A stretch of DNA of 5,496 bases, taken from NCBI GenBank assembly GCA_002167525.1, contig NHDV01000005.1, forward strand, positions 14,399-19,894, written 5' to 3'. Under the pieces are notes generated by a model. It had not been told where the DNA came from and did no database searches. It saw only the letters and a program-made list of their open reading frames with translations. The number at the start of each line of letters is the position of its first letter. Position 1 is the first letter of the stretch. Positions 1 to 5,496 of this stretch are shown one piece after another. The translations under genes and the position numbers were made by a program. The DNA is from Flavobacteriaceae bacterium TMED68 (GTDB taxonomy: Bacteria; Bacteroidota; Bacteroidia; Flavobacteriales; Flavobacteriaceae).

Positions 1-384
1 TTTACACCTGCAATTAATCATTACATTAGAAAAGATTTGAGGTTTGAGACGGATATCAAATATAATATGTTCGGTCCTGTACATCCGTGGAATAATGATA
101 ATGATAGCACTCGTGAAGATCTAAGAAGGGCAATGGCAGAAAATCCTTATTTAAATGTATTAATTCAATCAGGATATTATGACGGCGCTACCACCTACTT
201 TAATGCCAAATATACAATGTGGCAAGTAGATCCAAGTGGTAAGTTAAGAGATAGATTCCAATTTAAGGGATATAGAAGCGGCCATATGATGTACTTAAGA
301 AACGAGGACCTTAAAAATGCTAATGAAGATTTAAGAAATTTTATTTTAAAGACCCAAACTAATGGTTTTCCAGCAAAGTATTGA
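1..384 (+). CDS. Serine carboxypeptidase-like peptidase S10, C-terminal part (5' end outside window)
   Basis: This is the last 127 residues of a peptidase of clan SC, family S10. These enzymes are alpha/beta-hydrolases that remove C-terminal residues from peptides and are normally exported in bacteria. The frame is open to base 1, so the true start lies upstream; an internal TTG at 37 is not a believable start because the similarity begins before it (residues NHYIRKDL). Two of the three catalytic-triad positions are visible: Asp61 in SGYYDGATTYF and His95 in YRSGHMMYL. The spacing and wording match bacterial S10 proteins, whose C-termini typically read GYYD.AT and then GHMMY. The catalytic serine and any signal peptide are off the left edge. 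The gene ends in TGA at 382-384, one base before the stop of the convergent hydroxypyruvate-isomerase-like gene, so it is not co-transcribed with the rest of the window. Family assignment is firm; peptide specificity cannot be told. Confidence 0.88.
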   Translation, partial: FTPAINHYIRKDLRFETDIKYNMFGPVHPWNNDNDSTREDLRRAMAENPYLNVLIQSGYYDGATTYFNAKYTMWQVDPSGKLRDRFQFKGYRSGHMMYLRNEDLKNANEDLRNFILKTQTNGFPAKY

Positions 385-385
385 A

Positions 386-1294
386 TTAAACATCACAAGT
401 TCTTACAGCTTTAAGAAGTGAGTTCATTCCAAGTTTAGTCTTGTCTAAAGGAACAAACTCTTGTGCTACATAACCATCAAAGCCTGTTTGCCTTATAGCT
501 TCCATAATTGCGGGATAAAAAAGCTCTTGTTTTTCATCTATTTCATTTCTCCCAGGAACACCTGCAGTATGATAATGTCCAAAATATTTGTGATTTTTTC
601 TTATAGTGTCAATAATATCACCTTCCATAACTTGCATGTGATAAATGTCGTATAATAATTTAAAATTATTTGAATCCAATGATTCACAAAGTTTAATTCC
701 CCATTTTGTATTGTCGCACATATAATCGGGATGATCAATTTTTGAGTTTAATAACTCCATGTGTAATACAACACCATAATCTTCAGCTACTTTAACTATT
801 TTATTTAAGCCGTTAATACAATTTTTTAAACCTTCCTGATCACTCATTCCTCTTCTGTTTCCACTAAAACAGATTAGGTTAGTCCAACCTGCTTCAGAGA
901 CTTGTTTAATGTGACGCAGATAATTTGTTATCAAATCTTTATGAAATCTTTTGTCACACCAACCATTAGTTAAACTTCTCGCAGACTTTCCTTCTAAATC
1001 TCCGTAACACATTGTTGAAATTAAACCATACTCTTTTAAAGTATCCCATCCCTCTTTACCTATGAGATCTACGCCAATAAGACCTATTTTCTTTGACTCT
1101 TCTGCTAACTTATCAAGAGGCATGTCAGAATAACACCATTGACAAACTGATTGCTTTATTTTACCTTTCAAAATTGTTTTATTTTTTTTTGAATAATTAT
1201 TATTTTGGATTTCTGGAAAACTTAAGGCAGTAGTTCCCACAGCTATTTTTTTTAAAGCGTTTCTTCGACTAAGTTTTGAGTTTTTTCCTAACAT
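386..1294 (-). CDS. Hydroxypyruvate isomerase family TIM-barrel protein with Tat signal
   Basis: A 302-residue xylose-isomerase-like TIM-barrel protein (AP endonuclease 2 / sugar isomerase superfamily) of the hydroxypyruvate isomerase group. Cytoplasmic Hyi interconverts hydroxypyruvate and tartronate semialdehyde. The N-terminus carries a twin-arginine motif (SRRNALKK, residues 9-16) and a short hydrophobic stretch (17-26), with no clear AxA cleavage site, so export by Tat is likely. The barrel starts near QSVCQWCY (48-55). Likely metal and acid/base residues are Glu180 (HMELLNSK), Asp216 and His219 (LLYDIYHMQ), His240 and His242 (GHYHTAGVPGRNE) and Glu279 (VAQEF); the two glutamates correspond to the catalytic pair in this fold. 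It starts at an ATG without a visible Shine-Dalgarno sequence, 35 bases after the GalE stop, and is the last gene of the minus-strand block. Two A-runs lie early in the gene: A8 after Leu14 and A9 around residues 35-38. The substrate could be another keto- or aldo-sugar; family certain, reaction uncertain. Confidence 0.85.
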   Translation of the reverse strand: MLGKNSKLSRRNALKKIAVGTTALSFPEIQNNNYSKKNKTILKGKIKQSVCQWCYSDMPLDKLAEESKKIGLIGVDLIGKEGWDTLKEYGLISTMCYGDLEGKSARSLTNGWCDKRFHKDLITNYLRHIKQVSEAGWTNLICFSGNRRGMSDQEGLKNCINGLNKIVKVAEDYGVVLHMELLNSKIDHPDYMCDNTKWGIKLCESLDSNNFKLLYDIYHMQVMEGDIIDTIRKNHKYFGHYHTAGVPGRNEIDEKQELFYPAIMEAIRQTGFDGYVAQEFVPLDKTKLGMNSLLKAVRTCDV

Positions 1295-1329
1295 ATTTCA
1301 ATAAAATATTCACTCAATATAAAAAGATT

Positions 1330-2349
1330 TTAAAACTTTTTTGCTAAATGCTTCTCCCAATTCCAAGCAGATTTTAATCCATCTTCCAATGTAAATTTTG
1401 CCTTCCATCCCATTTTGGTATAAATTTTTTTAACATCTGCAAATGCAATTGGAACGTCACCTTCCCTAGGACTAACAAATTTAAATGGAACTTTTTCCCC
1501 AGTAACTTTTTCAAATGTTTTTATTACTTCTAATACACTAGAGCCTTTACCAGTTCCTACATTAAAAATCTCATACATTTTTTTACAATTTAAAGATATT
1601 ATATAATTTATACTTTCAATATGGGCTTTAGCAAGATCCATTATATGGATGTAGTCACGAATACATGTACCATCTTCTGTTTCATAATCGGATCCAAACA
1701 CCCTTAAAAAAGAATGTTTACCGATAGCTGTTTGAGTTAAATATGGAATTAAATTTTGAGGAGTTCCTAATGGATATTCCCCTATATTTCCTGTTGGATG
1801 TGCGCCAATGGGATTAAAATATCTAAGAATAATTGTTTTGAATTTACTAGAGGTATTAAAGCAATCTTTTAAAATTTGTTCTCCTATGAGTTTTGTATTA
1901 CCATATGGAGATTTAGGATTGCTAGTAAAAGTGTTTTCATTAATCGGAAAAATTTTAGCATCCCCATAAACTGTGCATGATGAGCTATAAATAAAAGGAA
2001 TGCCTTTTTCAGCTGAAAAACTTAGAATATTTAAAAGTCCTACAATATTATTATTGTAATACAATAAAGGTTTTTTTGAACTCTCAGCTACAGCTTTATG
2101 CGCAGCAAAATGAATAATTCCCTGAATATTTTCGTGCTCTTTAAAAAAATTCGCTAATTCTCCTTTATCTTTTAAATCTAAATTTTTAAATAAAGGCCTT
2201 TTTCGTGTAATCTTACTTATGCCCTCAAGAACTTCTAATCTTGAGTTATCGAGGTTGTCAATACATATTACTTCTATGTTTTGCTCTAAAAGCAATACCG
2301 TTACGTGTGATCCAATATAACCTAAACCACCTGTTACGAGTATTTTCAA
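1330..2349 (-). CDS. galE: UDP-glucose 4-epimerase (GalE-type), TTG start
   Basis: A 339-residue extended short-chain dehydrogenase that interconverts UDP-glucose and UDP-galactose (possibly also the N-acetyl forms) using tightly bound NAD in the cytoplasm. The length matches the family (about 338). The Rossmann motif TGGLGYIGS is at 6-14 and the NAD-ribose contacts IDNLDNS at 30-36. FAAHKAV is at 81-87, the catalytic Ser at YSSSCTVYG (Ser122-124), and Tyr149-x3-Lys153 (YGNTK) is at the same numbers as in E. coli GalE. The RYFNPIGAHP segment (176-185) and REGDVP (295-300) complete the nucleotide-sugar site. The residue matching E. coli Tyr299, four after Asp298, is Ala302, which should widen the sugar pocket. 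The start must be TTG at 2349-2347: the codon just upstream is TAA, and any later Met would remove the NAD site. It lies 10 bases after the Gfo/Idh stop, so the two are almost certainly co-transcribed. No galK, galT or galM is nearby, suggesting a role in UDP-sugar supply or a local sugar pathway. Confidence 0.93.
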   Translation of the reverse strand: MKILVTGGLGYIGSHVTVLLLEQNIEVICIDNLDNSRLEVLEGISKITRKRPLFKNLDLKDKGELANFFKEHENIQGIIHFAAHKAVAESSKKPLLYYNNNIVGLLNILSFSAEKGIPFIYSSSCTVYGDAKIFPINENTFTSNPKSPYGNTKLIGEQILKDCFNTSSKFKTIILRYFNPIGAHPTGNIGEYPLGTPQNLIPYLTQTAIGKHSFLRVFGSDYETEDGTCIRDYIHIMDLAKAHIESINYIISLNCKKMYEIFNVGTGKGSSVLEVIKTFEKVTGEKVPFKFVSPREGDVPIAFADVKKIYTKMGWKAKFTLEDGLKSAWNWEKHLAKKF

Positions 2350-2359
2350 TTAAGATTAA

Positions 2360-3823
2360 TTAACTTATTTTCCAGCCTTTTCTATAAATTCTTCCAACAA
2401 ACTGGTTTGCTTCCTCCAAATTTGTGATCTTCATATTGTCTCCGTCCCAAAGTAATTTTTTTCTTCCAATATAATTTGGCACAGGAGAACCATACTCTTT
2501 TCTTTTAGATTCACCCTCAACCATATAACTTCTGATAGCTATATTTCCCATCAAAACAGTTTCAGTCATGGGTCCGGAGTAGTCAAAACTTGATGTTAAT
2601 TCTCTATGCTTATTGCTGTTAAATCCATCTTTACAAGCATCAACCCATTTTCTTTGATGGTTAAAATCAGGGGCATTTAATTCTTTTTTCATATCACCTT
2701 TAATTACTGGCTCTCCTTTAAGATAAAGTCTTGGGTTATACCCATAATCATTACATGTAATTACACCTTTTTCACCAATTATAATTACACCACCTGCATC
2801 TATGGGCACATCAGAAGGCAAAAGCTCTGGATGAAAAGGTTTTATACCTCCATCCATCCAAGTCATTTGGATATCAGTTTCATTTTTTTCAGTAGGTCCA
2901 AAAATGAGTGAGACTGCAGCAGATGGAGGACAACCTTTTGGTGTGTAAGCACTTTGATACATACCTGTGAGAATTTTTCCAATACTACATTCAACTGACT
3001 TAGGATATTTTAATGCTAATGCTTTGAAAGGGACATCTATTAAATGACATCCCATATCCCCTAATGCTCCTGTGCCATAATCCCACCATCCTCTCCAGTT
3101 GAAAGGATGCATTTCTGGAATATATTCGGTATTCTTGGCTGGTCCGAGCCATAAATCCCAATTTAAGCTTTTTGGTTTGAGAGATTTATTTGCCTTAGGC
3201 ATAGGATTACCTGACGGCCATATTGGCCTGTCTGTCCAAACGTCCACTTTAGATATAGTTCCAATTTTCTTTTCGTTGATCCACTCCTGGATTTTAAGTT
3301 GATCAGGATTAGAGGCCCCTTGATTCCCCATTTGAGTTACAACTTTATATTCCCGAGCAAGCTCAGTTAAAAGACGTGCTTCATAAACGTTATGAGTTAA
3401 TGGCTTTTGAACATATACATGTATATTTCTTTTTATAGCATTTACAGCAACAGCGGCGTGTGTATGGTCAGGAGTAGAAATTGTTACGGCATCAATATCT
3501 TTTTCCTTATCTAGCATTTCTCTAAAATCTTCATATCTTTTGGCTTTTGGATACTTTTTTACTGTATCTAAAGCTCTGCCTGTTAAGTCGACATCACAGA
3601 GAGCAACTACTTTTTCTTTACCGTTTGATTCAGAATTCGAAATATCACTAGCCCCTTTACCTCCAGATCCAATTGCAGCTAAAGCAAGTCTGTCACTTGG
3701 GGCTATATATCCGTTACCACCCAATACGTGCCTAGGTACAATAAATAGTGAACTTGCGGCAATGCCTTTTTTTATAAATGTTCTTCTTTCAACTTTTTTT
3801 GAAGACTTTTTCTCTTTATTCAT
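2360..3823 (-). CDS. Gfo/Idh/MocA family oxidoreductase with Tat signal
   Basis: A 487-residue NAD(P)-dependent sugar or cyclitol dehydrogenase-type protein of the Gfo/Idh/MocA family. A twin-arginine motif (VERRTFIKKG, 11-20) and a hydrophobic segment (21-29) mark it for folded export, probably with its nucleotide bound. The Rossmann fold begins at LALAAIGSGGKG (46-57), with ALCDVD (74-79) ending the second strand and STPDHTHA (116-123) following. The usual EKP signature is VQKP here (138-141), keeping Lys140 but with Gln139 for Glu. The second domain holds WWDYGTGALGDMGCHLIDV (246-264), where Gly258, His260 and Asp263 are the likely substrate-site residues. This architecture matches the large group of Tat-signal Gfo/Idh proteins common in Bacteroidota and Planctomycetota, which also includes GH109 relatives that cleave glycosides with NAD. 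The ATG start is preceded by a 60-base gap, and the gene heads the run into galE and the TIM-barrel gene. The sugar substrate cannot be read from sequence. Confidence 0.88.
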   Translation of the reverse strand: MNKEKKSSKKVERRTFIKKGIAASSLFIVPRHVLGGNGYIAPSDRLALAAIGSGGKGASDISNSESNGKEKVVALCDVDLTGRALDTVKKYPKAKRYEDFREMLDKEKDIDAVTISTPDHTHAAVAVNAIKRNIHVYVQKPLTHNVYEARLLTELAREYKVVTQMGNQGASNPDQLKIQEWINEKKIGTISKVDVWTDRPIWPSGNPMPKANKSLKPKSLNWDLWLGPAKNTEYIPEMHPFNWRGWWDYGTGALGDMGCHLIDVPFKALALKYPKSVECSIGKILTGMYQSAYTPKGCPPSAAVSLIFGPTEKNETDIQMTWMDGGIKPFHPELLPSDVPIDAGGVIIIGEKGVITCNDYGYNPRLYLKGEPVIKGDMKKELNAPDFNHQRKWVDACKDGFNSNKHRELTSSFDYSGPMTETVLMGNIAIRSYMVEGESKRKEYGSPVPNYIGRKKLLWDGDNMKITNLEEANQFVGRIYRKGWKIS

Positions 3824-3883
3824 TTCTTTGTCAAATTAAAATCCACCACTAAATTAAAAAAATAAAACGCTAATAAGCAAATT
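3824..3883. other. 60-base intergenic gap within the minus-strand block
   Basis: This is the largest gap between the minus-strand genes and the only place with room for a separate promoter for the oxidoreductase-galE-isomerase run. It is very AT-rich. Read on the minus strand there is a three-base-pair inverted repeat with a four-base loop (plus-strand GCTAATAAGC at 3869-3878), followed by a broken T-run. This is too weak to call an intrinsic terminator. A TAATTTG element close to the ATG resembles the Bacteroidota -7 box (TAnnTTTG) but is one base short and too near the start. I therefore make no promoter or terminator call. Confidence 0.4.
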
Positions 3884-4423
3884 TCAAGGAACCAAATAGG
3901 AACCTTTCCATTTGTCTTCATTACTAAAGAATGCTCTAATGTGATTAGGTCTTTTAAGTTTCAAGTACTCAAGATTTACTGCTTGAAAAATAATCTTTCT
4001 GAAATAATCCTTAGAATAATCATATTTAATTTTATCTGGGGATTGGATATTTGTACCAGGTTTTAAGATAGATGTATAGTCCTTTTTACTAGGTTCAGGT
4101 AACGATTTAAAAACATTATTTAAATCAACAACCTCAATCATTTTTACATCAAGTATTAATTGGATAAGCCTTGATGTATCATAAAATAAAAACTTACCAT
4201 TCTTATTTGATTTAAATTCTTCTACCTTTTTTGATCTTCCATCTGTAAATATTGTGAGCTGAAATTTATTAGCATTAAATTCTCTGAGAACAACAGTTCT
4301 TAAGTTTGGAGTGTCATTTTCAGATATTGAGGCTAAAGTAAAATATCGGAAAGGATGTTTTTTATGATTTAAAGCTCCAGTCAGCTGTTTCTTGCAATCA
4401 ATTAATATATTTTCTAATGTCAT
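3884..4423 (-). CDS. Pyridoxamine 5'-phosphate oxidase-fold FMN-binding protein
   Basis: A 179-residue protein with the split-barrel fold of pyridoxamine-phosphate oxidases, closest in pattern to the shorter Alr4036-type FMN-binding group than to PdxH itself (about 215-220 residues). Visible FMN-site elements are RTVVLR (42-47), FTDGRSKKVEEF (59-70) and FYDTSRLIQLIL (80-91). The C-terminal RPNHIRAFF (158-166) parallels the RxHxR substrate segment of PdxH, and the ending WKGSYLVP (172-179) parallels PdxH's W...RLAP but has Tyr176 where the arginine should be. True PNP/PMP oxidase activity is therefore doubtful, and a flavin- or cofactor-reductase role is as likely. The frame is open to an ATG at 4567, but that start would put 148 bases inside the upstream gene. 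The ATG at 4423, overlapping the upstream TGA as ATGA, is preferred and lands where family similarity begins. Translation is probably coupled to the lipoprotein gene. Confidence 0.8.
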   Translation of the reverse strand: MTLENILIDCKKQLTGALNHKKHPFRYFTLASISENDTPNLRTVVLREFNANKFQLTIFTDGRSKKVEEFKSNKNGKFLFYDTSRLIQLILDVKMIEVVDLNNVFKSLPEPSKKDYTSILKPGTNIQSPDKIKYDYSKDYFRKIIFQAVNLEYLKLKRPNHIRAFFSNEDKWKGSYLVP

Positions 4424-5427
4424 TTTGAATTTTGTTTTAGCCAGTTTTGTGTTCTTAAAACTGCATTTTGTTCTATATCTTTCCAAAAAAGATTTATGTC
4501 TGCAAAGTGGTAGTCTTTTATAAACGATAATAAAAAGCGGTTTTTTATTTTTGGTAATGAAGACCATAAAATTCCATCTATTTCTGCTGTATATAAGCTG
4601 TTAGGATATATTTTTTTATCCCTCCCTAATACACCCAAATGGGAATCTATTGAACCCTGTGGGCTTTGATCCCAGCTAATTGGATTTGAAACCACTCCTC
4701 CTTTATACCAATCATTGTACTTTGATGGTAAATGATTTTTTTTGTAGGTATTCCAACTGATAAATCCACCAAATGAATCTGGACTATTTAATTCATAGAT
4801 ATTTTTAAACTCATTTGGTATGACTCTAGCACCTATTAAGTAGGCAGCTATAAGTCTATTTTGTAATGGCTTTCCATCAAAAAACTCCTTTACAATTCTT
4901 TTAGCATGTAAGGTGCCTTGGCTGTGTGATGCGATGATTATAGGTCTTGAATTATTGTAGTTCTTTAGAAAATATAAAAATGCATTTTTTACATCCTGAT
5001 ATGCCAAAATACCTGCTTCTCTACCCTGAGTTGCATATGGCTCAATAAAAATTCTATAGTGAGCCTGTCTGTAAAATGGAACGTAAAGATTTGCCGCTTT
5101 AACCCATGCTGAAGCTTGATATGTCACTGCTTTTTCAATAACATCTTTTCTTATTTGTGGATCGGAAATGTTAGCATTCCAACAACTACTTTTTTTATTT
5201 GAAAATAATGTTGGATAAATATAAAAAACGTCTGCTCTTTTTTTTTCTGGAGTCCCAGCGACCTCTTCAAGTGATTTATTCCAGAGATTGGGTAGTACTG
5301 CCCAGCTTTCAATTTTGGAATAATCAGGAGCCGGAGGTATATCTTTTAGTCTAAACTCAACTGTGTTATAGTTTGTTTTGCAAGACGATGCGCATATTAA
5401 CAAAAAAAACAAGATAGTTTTTTTCAA
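4420..5427 (-). CDS. DUF3089-type alpha/beta-hydrolase lipoprotein, TTG start
   Basis: A 335-residue predicted serine hydrolase of the DUF3089 group. The N-terminus MKKTILFFLLICASSC is a short lipoprotein signal: two lysines, a hydrophobic core (5-12) and a lipobox-like ASSC ending in Cys16, so the protein is probably lipid-anchored outside the cytoplasm. The alpha/beta-hydrolase core starts at ADVFYIYPTLF (65-75). The nucleophile elbow is ASHSQGT (166-172) with Ser169. The C-terminal DYHFADINLFW (305-315) holds His307, the likely catalytic histidine, with Asp residues close by. The substrate is unknown; esters or other acyl bonds are plausible. The start is TTG at 5427-5425: the frame upstream reaches TAG at 5451-5449 with no ATG or GTG (only an unlikely CTG at 5448), and there is no other Met in the protein. 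The stop TGA shares bases with the ATG of the flavoprotein gene. It is the first visible gene of the minus-strand block. Confidence 0.85.
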   Translation of the reverse strand: MKKTILFFLLICASSCKTNYNTVEFRLKDIPPAPDYSKIESWAVLPNLWNKSLEEVAGTPEKKRADVFYIYPTLFSNKKSSCWNANISDPQIRKDVIEKAVTYQASAWVKAANLYVPFYRQAHYRIFIEPYATQGREAGILAYQDVKNAFLYFLKNYNNSRPIIIASHSQGTLHAKRIVKEFFDGKPLQNRLIAAYLIGARVIPNEFKNIYELNSPDSFGGFISWNTYKKNHLPSKYNDWYKGGVVSNPISWDQSPQGSIDSHLGVLGRDKKIYPNSLYTAEIDGILWSSLPKIKNRFLLSFIKDYHFADINLFWKDIEQNAVLRTQNWLKQNSK

Positions 5428-5496
5428 GTATTCGTTCTTTAAATTCAGCTAATAAATTAAAACGTTTATTTATTTTAATATAATTTTTCTTATTGA
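5428..5496. other. AT-rich DNA upstream of the lipoprotein gene, truncated by window edge
   Basis: These 69 bases would hold the 5' untranslated region and possibly the promoter of the minus-strand block. Nearly all of it is A or T. I searched the minus strand for the Bacteroidota promoter pattern (TTG, then TAnnTTTG) and found no match, and there is no inverted repeat suggesting an operator or terminator. The promoter may lie beyond the right edge, or the block may continue upstream. Confidence 0.35.

Noticed and set aside
461..655. Plus-strand open frame of 64 codons
   Set aside because: It lies wholly inside the well-supported isomerase gene on the other strand and shows no recognisable domain.
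3099..3302. Plus-strand open frame of 67 codons
   Set aside because: It is antisense to the oxidoreductase core, whose conserved motifs explain the sequence.
3540..3839. Plus-strand open frame of 99 codons
   Set aside because: It is antisense to the Tat signal and Rossmann domain of the oxidoreductase; its composition mirrors that gene.
3853..3878. Possible intrinsic terminator after the flavoprotein gene (GCT-TATT-AGC then a T-run on the minus strand)
   Set aside because: The stem has only three firm pairs and the T-run is broken and composition-driven.
3884..3902. Short direct repeat GGAACC on either side of five bases
   Set aside because: It falls in coding sequence for the last residues of the flavoprotein and is too short to mean more than codon coincidence.
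4424..4567. N-terminal extension of the flavoprotein to an upstream ATG at 4567
   Set aside because: It would overlap the lipoprotein gene by 148 bases, and the added residues are basic and unlike the family. The ATGA start at 4423 fits better.
5366..5494. Minus-strand frame open from near the right edge into the lipoprotein gene, as a possible tail of another gene
   Set aside because: It is about 42 Lys/Asn/Leu-rich codons with no motif and would overlap the lipoprotein signal region; this is expected by chance in AT-rich DNA.
1..5496. Mobile element, CRISPR array, defence system, tRNA or rRNA
   Set aside because: No transposase, integrase, terminal inverted repeat, spaced repeat or RNA-gene pattern was found on either strand.

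Overview
The window is AT-rich (roughly two-thirds A+T). Several traits point to a Bacteroidota bacterium, most likely a marine flavobacterium or a relative: no convincing Shine-Dalgarno sequences, Lys/Asn/Ile-rich proteins, a short Cys lipoprotein signal, and Tat-signal versions of sugar-metabolism enzymes. The taxonomic call is inference from gene content and composition; there is no rRNA or other marker gene here.

Layout. The left edge (1-384, + strand) is the last 127 codons of a serine carboxypeptidase-like S10 peptidase. It meets a block of five minus-strand genes tail to tail, with one base between the two stop codons. In transcription order (right to left) the block is: (i) a DUF3089-type alpha/beta-hydrolase lipoprotein with a TTG start at 5427; (ii) a small pyridoxamine-phosphate-oxidase-fold flavoprotein whose ATG overlaps the previous TGA as ATGA; (iii) after a 60-base gap, a Tat-exported Gfo/Idh/MocA oxidoreductase; (iv) 10 bases on, a GalE-type UDP-sugar 4-epimerase with a forced TTG start; (v) 35 bases on, a Tat-exported TIM-barrel protein of the hydroxypyruvate isomerase family. 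The right edge (5428-5496) is short AT-rich DNA with no promoter I can defend.

How the genes may work together. Genes iii-v look like one carbohydrate-related transcription unit. An NAD(P)-type sugar dehydrogenase and a TIM-barrel isomerase/lyase, both probably exported by Tat with cofactor or fold already in place, flank a cytoplasmic UDP-hexose epimerase. Gfo/Idh plus TIM-barrel pairs are known elsewhere to oxidise and then isomerise or cleave sugars and glycosides, so a shared periplasmic route is reasonable but unproven. Genes i-ii form a separate, probably translationally coupled pair of unknown substrate.

I see no mobile element, CRISPR array, tRNA, rRNA, phage gene or defence system. 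The window is mostly ordinary metabolic gene content. The points worth a second look are the export of the two sugar enzymes, the small gate residue in GalE, and the coupled lipoprotein/flavoprotein pair.
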